64,000 nucleotides of DNA from Leptospirales bacterium (lineage in GTDB: Bacteria; Spirochaetota; Leptospiria; Leptospirales; Leptonemataceae). The notes under the pieces were generated by a model. It did not search any database. It was not told where the DNA came from and saw only the letters and a list, made by a program, of their open reading frames with translations. A program made the position numbers and the translations under genes. Positions within the stretch are counted from its first letter, which is position 1; each line of letters begins with the position of its first letter. This document shows positions 34,630 through 44,468 of this stretch, piece by piece. The stretch lies in NCBI GenBank assembly GCA_016788865.1, contig JAEUSB010000057.1:1-64000 (forward strand), in the 5' to 3' direction.

Positions 34630-36026
34630 GCGATTACGCAGTAATTCAAAATGAGATTATGAAGCGAATGCTGGGCCAATCCATGGGGCCGGAAATCATC
34701 CGCGAGTTCATGCGCCGGGTCGATCTGGTATTTCGCGGGGATACCGGCAAAATCCCATGGGAAGAAATTCTGGATCTAAGGCCCGATGACAGTGTATCGC
34801 TTGCAAACCTACCAGCGCCGGAAGGGGCCAAAGGAATTGAGCAACTGGGGCAACTTGCTTTGATCAAACTGAACGGTGGGCTCGGAACTTCTATGGGGCT
34901 TACACGCGCGAAGTCCGTCATTCCCGTACACGGTGGAAAGAACTTCCTGGGAATCATTCGAGAGCAAATCAACCTGGAGCGCTCGCGTGGTGATGCAAAC
35001 CTGCCTTTGATCTTCATGAACTCCTACAACACGGAAGATGATTTCAAAAACGATCCGGCTATGGCGGATCTAAATCCCGACAAGACCCCGTCCTACTTCT
35101 TGCAGAACATGGTCCCTCGCCTGTTTGATCGCGACATGATGCCAATCGGCGATGGAAGCAAAGAGGAGCACTGGTGTCCCCCGGGCCATGGCGACGTTTT
35201 TCTTTCCCTTCAGACAAGCGGGTTGTTATCAAGACTCCTTGATTCTGGCCGCCGGGTTGCGTTCATTTCAAACGGGGACAACCTCGGCGCCACACTCGAC
35301 GATCGTCTGTTGAACTATTTCCTGGAGAACAAACTCGAATTTGCAATGGAGATGACCCCCAAATCCGCTGCGGATCTGAAGGGTGGCGTTTTGTTTAGAA
35401 GGCGCGGAAGATATAATATTTCACTGCTTGAAACGGCACAGGTCGAACCCGAGCATCTCAAAGACTTTGAAGACACCAAGCGATTCGGGTTTTTCTCAAT
35501 CAATAACCTCTGGGTTCACCTGGAAGCCTTGCGCGATAAGCTCAAATCGGGCCTCAGCCTTTCGCTCATTGTCAACCCCAAGGACTGGCAGGGGCAGAAG
35601 ATTCTCCAGCTTGAGGCTGCCATGGGGTCCGCCTGCGAAAGCTTTGCAAGCATGAAGGTTATCGAGGTGGCGCGCGATAGGTTCGCCCCCGTGAAGAATT
35701 GTTCGGATTTGTTGGTACGCAGGAGCGATGCGTGCAAGCTCAGGCCCCGTGACCTGGCCCTGATTCTGGACGAAAAAAGGGCCCACAAAGAGCCCGTCGT
35801 GCGTTTGGGAGATTCCTACAAGAAGATAGACGACTTTGATCGGCTGTTTGCGGTTTATCCGTCGCTCCTGGATGCCGAAACTCTAACTGTAACCGGTCCC
35901 GTTCAGTTTGACGCACCTCTGCGAATCGAAGGCAATGTGAAAATAGAAAATCGCACGCCGAATCCAATCGCTGTGAGTACCATTGGACGGAATACGTTGA
36001 AGAACGAAGAAATCATACTCCAATGA
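34626..36026 (+). CDS. UTP-glucose-1-phosphate/UDP-sugar uridylyltransferase, eukaryotic (UDPGP) type
   Basis: A 466-aa nucleotidyltransferase making UDP-glucose or UDP-N-acetylhexosamine from UTP and sugar-1-phosphate. The nucleotide-binding loop [10 protein letters not shown] (about residue 80) is the UDPGP-family signature, followed by [25 protein letters not shown] and ISNGDNLGA. The C-terminus forms the usual beta-helix-like region. This type is eukaryote-like and differs from bacterial GalU. The ATG overlaps the preceding stop as ATGA, with GAGGTGGG upstream. It would feed envelope polysaccharide or glycolipid synthesis. Confidence 0.88.
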   Translation: MSDYAVIQNEIMKRMLGQSMGPEIIREFMRRVDLVFRGDTGKIPWEEILDLRPDDSVSLANLPAPEGAKGIEQLGQLALIKLNGGLGTSMGLTRAKSVIPVHGGKNFLGIIREQINLERSRGDANLPLIFMNSYNTEDDFKNDPAMADLNPDKTPSYFLQNMVPRLFDRDMMPIGDGSKEEHWCPPGHGDVFLSLQTSGLLSRLLDSGRRVAFISNGDNLGATLDDRLLNYFLENKLEFAMEMTPKSAADLKGGVLFRRRGRYNISLLETAQVEPEHLKDFEDTKRFGFFSINNLWVHLEALRDKLKSGLSLSLIVNPKDWQGQKILQLEAAMGSACESFASMKVIEVARDRFAPVKNCSDLLVRRSDACKLRPRDLALILDEKRAHKEPVVRLGDSYKKIDDFDRLFAVYPSLLDAETLTVTGPVQFDAPLRIEGNVKIENRTPNPIAVSTIGRNTLKNEEIILQ

Positions 36027-37591
36027 CCCAGGTCCAAGAAAAGCGCGATGTAAACAAATACGGCTCCAGGGTAATCAATCGGATTCGTCTGTTCCTTGTT
36101 ATTTTGTACGCTGCCAGCGTCGCTTCCACCTGGAGCACCACGGATCCCGCCCTGATTCGCGCTTACCTCATTGGGATTGGATTTCAGTTCTCGTACTGCA
36201 TTGTAACCTTCCTGCTCGACGCGCTGGGTAAGACCCCCCGATCCTGGGCGCGGATTACAATCGTTCTCGATGTCCTGGTGCTGTTCATGGTCATGGTTGT
36301 GGGCGTAAGCGCATCCAACGCTGAGCAGGCGGTAACTGTACTGCGTGCAACTGTACTCTATTTCATTCTGGCTTTCTATATTATTTGTTCCTGCCTGGCA
36401 ATGTCGACTGTTCGATTCGTCTTGTTCATTGGAGCATTGTGCACCGTTTGCTGCTTTGTAGTAATCGTGATTGCAAATCAGGTTGGTGGTGTGGTTCTTA
36501 CTACTGAGCTTTCAAAAACCAATCTGCCGGGCCACGTCTCCCTGGCCAATGAGATACTCAAGCCCGTGTTCATCTTCATCTTTGCAATCATAATGCGAAG
36601 TGTCCTGGTGATTCTGACCACGCTGCGCGAAGATGCGCTGAAGCAAAGTGAGCGGATTCAGCAGTCGAACGAAACCTTGCAGCTCCAGGCGCAGAAAATG
36701 GTCAAGCACGCGGATCAATTGCGCGCATCCGTTGCGGCAATCCGGCAGCTAATGGCCACCTTCAATGAGCGCATGGAGAACCAGGCCAGTTCCGTCCAGG
36801 AAATCTCCGCAACCATGGAACAGTTCACAGCTTCAATCGAGAACTCAACTGATTCCGTTCACACACAGTATGCAAAGATCGACAACATGAACAAAGAAAG
36901 CACCGCGCTTGAGAAGATTCTCGACGGTGTGCGCTCCTCGACCGAAGATCTCAATGGCAGAATGGAGCTTGCGCGGACAACGGGAACACGCGTGACTTCT
37001 GCGGTGGATGAGCTTTCAAATACTTTGCGAGGAATCGAAGATTCCTTTTTGCGAGTCAGTGAAATCAATCAGATGATGGCAGAGATTGCAGATCGCACAA
37101 ATCTTCTTGCGCTGAACGCAGCGATCGAAGCGGCTCGCGCCGGAGAATACGGCCGGGGTTTCGCCATTGTTGCGCAGGAAGTTGGTAAACTTGCAGATAC
37201 GTCAGGCGCGAACGCAGAGACCATCGAAACTATCGTTTCTGACAGCGCGCGAGTCATTGAAGGCGCACGTAAAGCCACCGAATTGGCGCATCAGATGGTT
37301 CGCGACCAGGGGAAAGGCCTTGCGGAAATGTCCGGAAATTTTCATGCGCTGCGCGATAGAATTCAGGAAGAAGAGCGGATTAATAAAACATTGATTCAGT
37401 CCCTGCGTGACCTGAAACAACTCTCGGGCGAGATCGAACGGATTTCAAGAGAACAGAAAGAAGGGAGCGCTGCAGCCGCTCAGGCAATTGCGTCCATTGA
37501 AGCAGATCTATCCGTCCAGGTCCAGAAATCAAGGGACCTGGAAGAGAGCATCATTGGAATCGAGGAGCAGGCTGGCGCCCTTGAACGCTGA
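36023..37591 (+). CDS. Methyl-accepting chemotaxis protein with polytopic N-terminus
   Basis: A 522-aa chemoreceptor. Residues 25-205 contain about six hydrophobic helices with almost no periplasmic loop, so the signal is probably sensed within or near the membrane. No clear HAMP follows; a coiled coil leads into the signalling domain, whose hairpin tip [20 protein letters not shown] lies near residue 355. It would control CheA activity and hence motility. Its ATG overlaps the pyrophosphorylase stop by 4 bp, an unexpected operon partner. Confidence 0.92.
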   Translation: MTQVQEKRDVNKYGSRVINRIRLFLVILYAASVASTWSTTDPALIRAYLIGIGFQFSYCIVTFLLDALGKTPRSWARITIVLDVLVLFMVMVVGVSASNAEQAVTVLRATVLYFILAFYIICSCLAMSTVRFVLFIGALCTVCCFVVIVIANQVGGVVLTTELSKTNLPGHVSLANEILKPVFIFIFAIIMRSVLVILTTLREDALKQSERIQQSNETLQLQAQKMVKHADQLRASVAAIRQLMATFNERMENQASSVQEISATMEQFTASIENSTDSVHTQYAKIDNMNKESTALEKILDGVRSSTEDLNGRMELARTTGTRVTSAVDELSNTLRGIEDSFLRVSEINQMMAEIADRTNLLALNAAIEAARAGEYGRGFAIVAQEVGKLADTSGANAETIETIVSDSARVIEGARKATELAHQMVRDQGKGLAEMSGNFHALRDRIQEEERINKTLIQSLRDLKQLSGEIERISREQKEGSAAAAQAIASIEADLSVQVQKSRDLEESIIGIEEQAGALER

Positions 37592-37592
37592 G

Positions 37593-38807
37593 CTACAGAT
37601 TCTTTCCGATGAACGTTGCAATATAGATATTCCCAATCGTCAGACCAATTGATACAAGGGCAATTGTCCAGAAGAGATGCAGCACCCGGTTTCGGTACAG
37701 GGCTTTGATGAAACTGAGGGCAGAATCGGAAACAAAAGCGATGTCCTCGAAATCTTCTACGTGTGGTTTCCGTCGCCAGACTTCCGTCAATGCGGAAAAC
37801 ATCCAGAGTCTTGAGCCCGGAATGAAAATCGAAATGGGTGCCATGATTGTTGTGACGAGGATCGTCAGCGGGTGTGCAAATGCCAGGAATGCACCAATGC
37901 CGGCTCCCAGGCTCCTACCAACTACCCAGGCGATGACTGCCTGTTCCCGGACATCGTCGCCCTTCTGACTGAACCAGTAGCCAAGTGCCGCGATGATACT
38001 GGAAAAGAAAATCCAGGTTAGCACATTCTTAAGCATGCTCGCCGGTGGAACTTCATCGAGTTCTTTGATGTTCACGGCTTCACCGGTTTCAAGAACCTGA
38101 CGGATTCCTGGTACATGCCCGGCACCGACAACAGCAAATACAGTGCCTTTCTTCAATTCCGCGGCTGCATGCCTGATCTTCTCCGCCAGATAGCGATCGC
38201 GCTCGCCAATGAAGACATCCTTGATGGATTTATACCGTGGAGGAAGCGATTTGAACAAATCAGCGAGCGCATCCTCGCCTTTTAGCTTTTCCAGGTCTGC
38301 TTCTTCCACTTTCTCGCGCACCAGAAGCGAAGCAAAGAGCTGAGAGACAATATTGTATTTGCTAAAGAAGCTTACCTTTCTCCAGGCACGTGTGAGCGTA
38401 GTGCTAACCTGGCGGTCTGCGAGAACAAGATTGCGGCCTTGCTCCTCTGCCAGCTTGACGGCTGTCATCATTTCCTGGCCAGGCTTAACTCCGCGCTCCG
38501 CACCCAGCTTCTTTTGATACGCGGACAGCACGAGTGACGAGAACAATAGCCCCACCTTCTTTTCACGAATCAGCCGCGCGATGTCAATTTTTCTCCAACG
38601 ATCAGGATCGAGCATCGCGTCGTATCTGGGCCGGCAGAGTTCGACGCAGACAGTCTCCGGATCGAGATCTTTCATGGCTCGCTCCACGTCGGCAATGGAT
38701 TCGGGGGACACATGGGCCGTTCCAAGCACAACGATGCGGACGGAGCCCTCCTCAAAGGCCGCCACAGGACCTGAATAGCTTGCTTTTTTAAGTTGAACGG
38801 ATTTCAC
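37593..38807 (-). CDS. TraB/PrgY-family membrane protein
   Basis: A 404-aa protein of the TraB/PrgY (Tiki-related) family: N-terminal VVLGTAHVSPESI with the conserved GTxH, then DPETVCVELCRPRYDAML, a central conserved domain to about residue 265, and three or four C-terminal TM helices. Enterococcal members shut down pheromone activity; related Tiki proteins are metalloproteases with a conserved GxxH/E core, so peptidase activity is possible. The frame is open to 38894, but the region before VKSVQLKK does not look conserved; I chose the GTG at 38807. It is divergent from cheD. Confidence 0.82.
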   Translation of the reverse strand: MKSVQLKKASYSGPVAAFEEGSVRIVVLGTAHVSPESIADVERAMKDLDPETVCVELCRPRYDAMLDPDRWRKIDIARLIREKKVGLLFSSLVLSAYQKKLGAERGVKPGQEMMTAVKLAEEQGRNLVLADRQVSTTLTRAWRKVSFFSKYNIVSQLFASLLVREKVEEADLEKLKGEDALADLFKSLPPRYKSIKDVFIGERDRYLAEKIRHAAAELKKGTVFAVVGAGHVPGIRQVLETGEAVNIKELDEVPPASMLKNVLTWIFFSSIIAALGYWFSQKGDDVREQAVIAWVVGRSLGAGIGAFLAFAHPLTILVTTIMAPISIFIPGSRLWMFSALTEVWRRKPHVEDFEDIAFVSDSALSFIKALYRNRVLHLFWTIALVSIGLTIGNIYIATFIGKNL

Positions 38808-38868
38808 AAGAGCAGATTTTATCCAGGGGTTACCCACTCCAGTTAATTTTGACCACGGCGAGGTGCGG

Positions 38869-39372
38869 TTGGAGAATATTAAAGGACGGATCATTCATGT
38901 AGGCGTTGCCGAATGGAAGACGGCGCGCGGTTCCGATGGTCTACGCACTACACTGGGATCCTGTGTTGGGATTGCCCTGTATTCCGTGGAGAAGAAGTGC
39001 GGTGGCATAGCTCATATTCTCCTCGCAGATGCACCAACAGGGAAGATTGTCCATCGCGGCAAGTACGCCCGTCCGGCCATAGACTCGCTGGTTGAGGAAC
39101 TCGGAAAGATGGACGTCAAACCATCCATGCTCACAGCGCGGATTTTTGGTGGAGCATCCATGTTCGAGTCAATTCATTCTACGTTCCTGCTCACCATCGG
39201 TTCGGACAATATCCGGGCAGTAAAGGAAGCCCTGGCATTCCATAAGATACCACTCCTGGCGGAAGATGTGGGTGGGCACACAGGACGCACAATTACCATG
39301 AACATGGAAGACGGCAGTATTCTTATGCGCGCGGGAACCAGAGAGAAATATTTCTATCGGACGGCGGTGTAA
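38869..39372 (+). CDS. cheD: Chemoreceptor glutamine deamidase CheD
   Basis: A 167-aa deamidase that converts specific receptor glutamines to glutamate and often acts with CheC. It has the catalytic Cys in TTLGSCVGIALYS (about residue 31) and the family His in GGIAHILLAD, then ARIFGGASMF and VGGHTGRTI. The TTG at 38869 follows GGCGAGG; a GTG at 38863 is also possible. No other core che gene is adjacent, but a chemoreceptor lies 1.3 kb away. The HDOD gene starts 1 nt after its stop. Confidence 0.92.
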   Translation: MENIKGRIIHVGVAEWKTARGSDGLRTTLGSCVGIALYSVEKKCGGIAHILLADAPTGKIVHRGKYARPAIDSLVEELGKMDVKPSMLTARIFGGASMFESIHSTFLLTIGSDNIRAVKEALAFHKIPLLAEDVGGHTGRTITMNMEDGSILMRAGTREKYFYRTAV

Positions 39373-39373
39373 T

Positions 39374-40246
39374 ATGGACGCAGCGGCAGAGATGAAAGCA
39401 AAGATAGACGAACAACTCGCGGATATTCAGAAGCTCCCGGCAATGCCGGGTGTCGTTCAGAAGATTCTGGTACTGGCCAACGATCCAGACGCGGACATTC
39501 AAAAACTTTCGGAGGAGATCTCCAAGGACGCGGCCATTACGGCCGGGGTGATCCGCCTTTCTAATTCCGCGTATTACAGGCCGCAGCGACCTGTGCGCTC
39601 AGTGCAGGAGGCTGTCATGACGCTCGGTCTTCGCACAGTGAAGAACATTGTACTTATCACGGCATCAAAAGGGATTCTCGCAATTCCCCTTGAAGGCTAC
39701 AAGATGGATGCTAAGGACGTCTGGGATCATAGTCTGATTGTTGCCGAACTTGCGGATAGAATCTGCAAGATGCGCCGGACTAGAGTGCCGCCTGACGTTG
39801 CTTTTACCGCCGGAATTTTGCATGATATAGGTAAAATTGTTTTAGCCCAGTATTTCAAGAAAGCATACAGACAGGTTGCAGCGGAAATCGATAAGAATCC
39901 GGAAGTTTCCTTTTCGCAGATCGAACGGAGTATACTTGGCTATGACCATGCCGAGATTGGTGGGAAGCTCTTATCCATATGGCAATTTCCGCCGGAGTTA
40001 AGCGAGGCAGTTGCGCTTCAATACCATCCGGAGAAGGCACAGAAGAACCCGGAGTTAACGTGTCTGGTCCACCTGGCAAATCACATTGCACTCGTGGCGG
40101 GGGTAGGCGTGGATACCGGTGGTCTCAGTGAATCGTTGAGCAAATTTGCCCTCGATACCCTGAAAATAACCGACAACGACTTACAGGCATTGTACAGCAG
40201 CCTTCCAGAGTTCCTGGGAGAGTTGACCGATTTAAGGGGAACGTGA
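39374..40246 (+). CDS. HDOD-domain signalling protein
   Basis: A 290-aa protein with an HDOD domain (about 15-215): LPAMPGVVQKILVLANDPDADIQKLSEEISKD, RLSNSAYY, ILHDIGKIVLAQYF. HDOD proteins lack a full phosphohydrolase site and act as signalling scaffolds, for example in motility or c-di-GMP pathways. It directly follows cheD (1-nt gap), consistent with a role in chemotaxis or motility, and its stop overlaps the next gene's GTG by 4 bp. Confidence 0.88.
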   Translation: MDAAAEMKAKIDEQLADIQKLPAMPGVVQKILVLANDPDADIQKLSEEISKDAAITAGVIRLSNSAYYRPQRPVRSVQEAVMTLGLRTVKNIVLITASKGILAIPLEGYKMDAKDVWDHSLIVAELADRICKMRRTRVPPDVAFTAGILHDIGKIVLAQYFKKAYRQVAAEIDKNPEVSFSQIERSILGYDHAEIGGKLLSIWQFPPELSEAVALQYHPEKAQKNPELTCLVHLANHIALVAGVGVDTGGLSESLSKFALDTLKITDNDLQALYSSLPEFLGELTDLRGT

Positions 40247-40782
40247 GTTTGAAGAAGACAAATATTGCATTCGTAGGTGGCCGAGGTGCTGGCAAGTCCC
40301 GGATATCTAGAAAATTCGGAAAGGGATCTGGTCGTCTAACGTTATCTACGGACACACTCGTTTCGTATGAAGCGGGCGGGTTCCCAATCTCAAAGATTGT
40401 AGAGCGGGAAGGCTGGCGTAAGTTTCGTGATCGAGAATTTGAACTTCTAAAAAAACTCATGACCATGCAGGACCTGGTGATTGATTGTGGCGGTGGCATA
40501 CTGGTAGAGGCGGCCGAGGACGGCGGGCTCGAAAGCGTTTCGGCTCGCAAACTGGAACTTTTGAAACAGTGCCACGTTGTCTATGTGAAGCGTGACATGG
40601 ATTGGCTGCTTGAAAAAGGTGGCGCCGATTCCAATAGACCGGATCTGCCAGGCGCTTACAAAGAGTTACTAATGCGCCGTTTGCCCTGGTATGAGTCAGC
40701 TGCGGATTTTATCCTGGATATGCGTGGAATCGACGCCGACGATGCAATCGATCTGTTGATCAAGAAATACGGAAAGGTTTGA
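40243..40782 (+). CDS. Shikimate kinase-like P-loop kinase
   Basis: A 179-aa kinase with Walker A GGRGAGKS (residues 12-19), a substrate-type DTLVSYEAGG, REGWRKFRDREFELL (shikimate kinases have a similar GE..FR..E element) and DCGGGI (residues 83-88). The lid and C-terminal helix are typical in length. Shikimate kinases phosphorylate shikimate in aromatic amino acid synthesis, and assignment to AroK is reasonable, but the motif DTLV replaces the usual Dxx(I/V)E, so a paralogue with another substrate cannot be excluded. GTG start overlapping the HDOD stop. Confidence 0.75.
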   Translation: MSLKKTNIAFVGGRGAGKSRISRKFGKGSGRLTLSTDTLVSYEAGGFPISKIVEREGWRKFRDREFELLKKLMTMQDLVIDCGGGILVEAAEDGGLESVSARKLELLKQCHVVYVKRDMDWLLEKGGADSNRPDLPGAYKELLMRRLPWYESAADFILDMRGIDADDAIDLLIKKYGKV

Positions 40783-40795
40783 GCGTGTTCTGCTG

Positions 40796-40815
40796 GCGGG
40801 TTGCGCGCAATCCGC
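40796..40815. terminator. Near-perfect hairpin between convergent genes
   Basis: GCGGGTTGCG followed directly by CGCAATCCGC, palindromic with one G-T mismatch, lies between the ends of the shikimate-kinase-like gene and the DUF4279 gene. No T-tract is present, so a terminator role is only suggested by position. Confidence 0.3.
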
Positions 40816-40850
40816 TCGCTTGGGTAGATCGCTTAGAGATTCAAGCGATG

Positions 40851-41225
40851 CTAGACCACGTCAAGGTCTTTGACTTCAACGTCAACGTGTGCGCGAAGGT
40901 AGCCGCAGAGCAAGAGAATGCGTGGTGAAAGCGTAATGGGCAGGCTCATCTCCTGGGGTTTTTCCAGGAAGCAATAGAACTCAAGATAGTGATCGCTGGC
41001 CAGTTTCCTGAGCATGGCGCTCTGCGGGAGCAGGCGGAGAAGCAACTCATGAAAATGGGCTTCTGTTGTTTCTGTTGCGCCGAGCGTGGAGTTGATCTGC
41101 CAGACGCGATCCTTGCCGTCTGCAAAGACACGGTCCGGTTCAATTTTCATATCACGGGTGATCTGATCCGGAAGGATGTTTCCGCGGATTGTAAAAATCG
41201 CCCAGCTTCTAACTTCGTTTGCCAT
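40851..41225 (-). CDS. DUF4279 protein
   Basis: A 124-aa cytoplasmic protein with the DUF4279 pattern: an opening strand (SWAIFTIRGNILPDQITRDMKIEPDRVFADG) and a helix followed by strands (LEFYCFLEKP..MSLPITLSPRILLLCGYLRAHVDVEV). The function of the family is unknown. It is the last gene of the molybdenum-cofactor operon: its ATG shares one base with the moeA stop (TAATG). That coupling is notable, but no chemical role can be inferred. Confidence 0.72.
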   Translation of the reverse strand: MANEVRSWAIFTIRGNILPDQITRDMKIEPDRVFADGKDRVWQINSTLGATETTEAHFHELLLRLLPQSAMLRKLASDHYLEFYCFLEKPQEMSLPITLSPRILLLCGYLRAHVDVEVKDLDVV

Positions 41226-42448
41226 TACGCTCCTGTCCAGGGAAAGAACCGCACCAGGTCCCCGTCCCGGAGTTCTGCACTTTCAGCAGGATGGAGGGCG
41301 AACCCTTCACACAGGCCCGCCAGAATATCACCGCTTCCATTCCAGGGAGCTGTTTCGATCCCCGTTGCATTCAACTTAGACGGAAAGAATTCGTCCAGGC
41401 CTGAACGTTTCTTACGCTCTCCCTGGAATCTCATCGGCCAGGAGAGGGCCGCGCTTGAATCGGTGGAGGCTAACAGGTAGGGCCGCAGGAAGATTTCACA
41501 GGCAACAAGAACGCTCAGCGGGTTACCAGGCAGAGCCAGGACGATCTTGCCTCCGTGATAGCCCGCAAAAACCGGCTTGCCAGGTTTGATCGCCACACCG
41601 TGGAAGATGCGTGTCACATTCAGTTCCTCGAGCAGTCCCGGAATGAAATCGTGGGGCCCCTTTGAAACCCCGCCCGTTACGATCAGTATATCCGCCGATA
41701 GCCCCTGGCGCAACGCCTCGCGAAGCTTAGCCGGATCATCCGGGATGAGGTCAATGGCTTCCACGGCAAGTCCAATAGCCCCGAGGAAGGAACGGCACGT
41801 ATGAGAATTTGAATCGCGGATTTGTTCAGGCCATGGATTGCTTTCGGCTGGGATAACCTCATTGCCGCAACTCACGACCCGAATCCTGGGCCACTTAAAA
41901 ACAGAAACCGCAGTCGCTCCGACGGAAGCGAGTGCCAGGGTAGCTCCCGGCGAAATCCTGGTACCGCGTCCAAGGATTCGCTGCCCCTTCCCTATGTCTT
42001 CCCCTTGCCGGGCTACGTTTTGTCCGTGTTTGATCTGTTCGACCACGAAAGTGACGTTATGCGGCATATTCACATTCACGCCTGGTGGATCTACCCGGGA
42101 GTCTTCCACGCGGATTACTGTATCGAAATCGGCTGGTACGGCCGCTCCAGTAGAAATCCCGATGCAGGTTCTTTCGCTCGTGGCGGAGACATTGGATAGT
42201 AAAGCCGGGTCACCAGAATCCCCTGCATGTTTCCAGGAATTTGCCCGGTACACACTCCCTTTTGCAAAATCTACGGAACGGATTGCGTAGCCATCCATTG
42301 TGGCCCGATTAAATGGTGGGTAGTCGCGATCGGCTAGAATCTCGGCGGCAAGGACGCGCCCCCCTGCCTGGGCCAGGGGAATCGTTTCAGCCGGTAACGA
42401 AAGCTTATGAGCCAGGAGCGCCGCCAGGGCTTCTGAGTAGGATATCAA
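41225..42448 (-). CDS. moeA: Molybdopterin molybdenumtransferase MoeA
   Basis: A 407-aa enzyme that inserts molybdate into adenylated molybdopterin, the last step of Moco synthesis. Recognisable blocks are DYPPFNRATMDGYAI near residue 42, GTRISPGATLALASVGA, TGGVSKGPHDFIPG, KPGKPVFAG and LALPGNPLSVLVACEIFLRP. The length is normal. Its ATG overlaps the stop of the moaC-mogA fusion gene as ATGA. Confidence 0.95.
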   Translation of the reverse strand: MISYSEALAALLAHKLSLPAETIPLAQAGGRVLAAEILADRDYPPFNRATMDGYAIRSVDFAKGSVYRANSWKHAGDSGDPALLSNVSATSERTCIGISTGAAVPADFDTVIRVEDSRVDPPGVNVNMPHNVTFVVEQIKHGQNVARQGEDIGKGQRILGRGTRISPGATLALASVGATAVSVFKWPRIRVVSCGNEVIPAESNPWPEQIRDSNSHTCRSFLGAIGLAVEAIDLIPDDPAKLREALRQGLSADILIVTGGVSKGPHDFIPGLLEELNVTRIFHGVAIKPGKPVFAGYHGGKIVLALPGNPLSVLVACEIFLRPYLLASTDSSAALSWPMRFQGERKKRSGLDEFFPSKLNATGIETAPWNGSGDILAGLCEGFALHPAESAELRDGDLVRFFPWTGA

Positions 42449-43359
42449 CCGTGCCCTCGAGCCTTTAGCATATCGTTTGCGTGGAAAACTCCCGGCAGAA
42501 TTGCATCAAGGCTCTCAATGGCGCCTGACGTGCTTCCGGGAAGTGCCACGATGACCGTATTGTCAATAATCCCGGCAAAAGAACGCGAGAGCATTGCCCA
42601 TGCTGTTCGACTCTGACCATGTGCGTGCATGGCTTCTGCCACAGCCGGAATGGTTCGATGAAGCAAGGGAAGAATCGCTTCCGGCGTTACATCGCGCGGA
42701 CTGAGTCCTGTTCCGCCGGTTGTAAACACAAAATCACTTTGATGGACCTGTTCTTTGACTGCAGCCTGAATCTGCTCCACCTCATCAGGAACGGTTGTGA
42801 GTGCCTTGATCTCGACTCCATGTTTGACCAGGATTTCCTTGATTGCCTGTCCGGATTTGTCGAGCCGACTGCCTGCTGCTGTGGAATCGGAGATTATTAG
42901 AATGGAAGCGCGCAGCCCTGGTTTGGCCTGAAACCGAGGATCACTCTTTCCACCGATCTTTTCAAGCAGGCGAATCGATTGAATTTCAAGCGATTCAGCG
43001 ATTGGTTTGAGCAAATCGTAAATTGTAAGTGCTGCAACAGAGACAGCCGTCAACGCTTCCATTTCGATTCCGGTCCGCCCAATAGAACTACCGTTGGCTT
43101 CAATTAGTACGCCGGCGTTTGGTTCTGTGATGACTTGAAACTCAATTTGCATCTTATCGATTGAGACCGGATGGCAATGTGGAATCAATTCCTGCGTCTT
43201 CTTTGACGCGAGAAGTCCCGCAGCCCTTGCAACATCAAGTAGATTGCCCTTGGGCAGGTCTCCTGCCAGAATGCGTTTGGCTGTGGCAAGATCGCAGGAC
43301 AAAAATCCGCCGGCACGCGCATGGCGGAGGCTAACGCGCTTATGAGTTATATCGATCAC
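42445..43359 (-). CDS. MoaC-MogA/MoaB fusion (cyclic pyranopterin synthase plus MPT adenylyltransferase)
   Basis: A 304-aa bifunctional enzyme. Residues 1-150 are MoaC, which converts the MoaA product to cyclic pyranopterin monophosphate: IPHCHPVSID and GIEMEALTAVSVAALTIYDLLK, with active-site Lys and His in place. Residues 152-300 are a MoaB/MogA domain that adenylates molybdopterin: FTTGGTGLSPRDVTPEA and IVALPGSTSGAIESLDAILPG. Such MoaC-MoaB fusions are known in several bacteria. The two steps are not consecutive, so fusion probably secures balanced supply rather than channelling. The gene lies between mobA and moeA. Confidence 0.93.
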   Translation of the reverse strand: MIDITHKRVSLRHARAGGFLSCDLATAKRILAGDLPKGNLLDVARAAGLLASKKTQELIPHCHPVSIDKMQIEFQVITEPNAGVLIEANGSSIGRTGIEMEALTAVSVAALTIYDLLKPIAESLEIQSIRLLEKIGGKSDPRFQAKPGLRASILIISDSTAAGSRLDKSGQAIKEILVKHGVEIKALTTVPDEVEQIQAAVKEQVHQSDFVFTTGGTGLSPRDVTPEAILPLLHRTIPAVAEAMHAHGQSRTAWAMLSRSFAGIIDNTVIVALPGSTSGAIESLDAILPGVFHANDMLKARGHG

Positions 43360-43450
43360 GGTTCAAAAAAACCCTGACACGGCTGCCTGCAATCCTTTAC
43401 GAATCCACGCGGGAGCAGTAGAACGGAGACTCACGGTTGCTCCTCCGCAG

Positions 43451-44023
43451 CTACAATAGCCGCAGATCGTCGGGGGAATTAATAGGAACAAATTCTGGGG
43501 AACCAGGAACCAGGATTCGATGCAGGCCGAGTTCTGGAAGGATCTCCTTAAAGCTAAGTTTCCCGCGTTCAACGGCGTTCGCAAGGAGTGCAAGCCCGTC
43601 CGGGGCATAAAGTGAACAGAGAGGTTGCAGATGTCCATCCGTCTCGTAAAGGTAGACATCCATCTCTGGCTCTGCGCGCCTTGCCTGGACGATTGCCTCA
43701 ACGGTAGACACGGTAACCAGGGGCATGTCGCAGGCCATAACGAGCAGTTCCTCTGTGGGATGAAGTTTATGAATCTCCGCGATTGCCCGAGCTGGTCCGC
43801 GGACCTTCTTATCGATCACAATTCTGCATCGCGCTTCTGAAGCAATACCTGGAAGCGTCGAATAGCCCGGCTGGTCTTCGCGCACAGAAACCAGAACCGA
43901 ATCGCAAAAGTTGAATAGCAGAGAAACTGCGCGTTCGCACCAGGTGCGCCCTTCATGGATCAGGAGTCCTTTGTCCTGCCCCATTCGGTGCGAATGCCCT
44001 CCGCTCAGTACCACGCCTATCAT
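43451..44023 (-). CDS. mobA: Molybdenum cofactor guanylyltransferase MobA
   Basis: A 190-aa nucleotidyltransferase adding GMP to Moco to give the MGD form used by DMSO-reductase-family enzymes, such as the two Mo enzymes encoded to the right. Motifs are VVLSGGHSHRMGQDKG (residues 4-19), the metal Asp in ACDMPLV and a C-terminal PINSPDDL. The ATG at 44023 follows GGGAGG by 6 nt and lies 1 nt after the moaE stop. Confidence 0.92.
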   Translation of the reverse strand: MIGVVLSGGHSHRMGQDKGLLIHEGRTWCERAVSLLFNFCDSVLVSVREDQPGYSTLPGIASEARCRIVIDKKVRGPARAIAEIHKLHPTEELLVMACDMPLVTVSTVEAIVQARRAEPEMDVYLYETDGHLQPLCSLYAPDGLALLANAVERGKLSFKEILPELGLHRILVPGSPEFVPINSPDDLRLL

Positions 44024-44024
44024 A

Positions 44025-44468
44025 CTAGCCTCCCGGATGATGCTCCAACGACGCGCAGCCGGCGCACTGCGCTGACCACTCTGAACTTCCATCCGGATAA
44101 TATTCCTTTTTCCAGATTGGAACTTCGTGCTTTACTCGATTTAAGATGTATTCGTTAGCCTGATAGGCCTCGCGGCGATGCATGGAAGACGTAAGCACAA
44201 GAACGGCTGTCTCCCCGATCGCGAGCTTCCCAATCCTGTGGCAGCAGTACGCCCGGAGTAGATCGAACCTTGAGATGGCGGTGCTAAGGATTTCCTCGAT
44301 CAGTGAATTCGCAAGGGGCTCATGTGCCTCGTATTCCAGGCCAATTACGGAACGTCCCTGGTTTGTGTTCCGCACTGTTCCCAGGAATTGAACAATGGCT
44401 CCTGCGGCCGGATCTTCCACCTGCCGTATTGCATCTGCCAGATCAAGTGGCGTTGAAGCGATTCGCAT
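44025..44468 (-). CDS. moaE: Molybdopterin synthase catalytic subunit MoaE
   Basis: A 147-aa subunit that with MoaD puts two dithiolene sulfurs into precursor Z. Signature stretches: GAIVQFLGTVRN, VIGLEYEAHEPLA, HRIGKLAIGE, SSMHRREAYQANEYILNRVKHEVPIWKKE (with the active-site Lys). The ATG overlaps the moaD stop as TGATG. Confidence 0.95.
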   Translation of the reverse strand: MRIASTPLDLADAIRQVEDPAAGAIVQFLGTVRNTNQGRSVIGLEYEAHEPLANSLIEEILSTAISRFDLLRAYCCHRIGKLAIGETAVLVLTSSMHRREAYQANEYILNRVKHEVPIWKKEYYPDGSSEWSAQCAGCASLEHHPGG

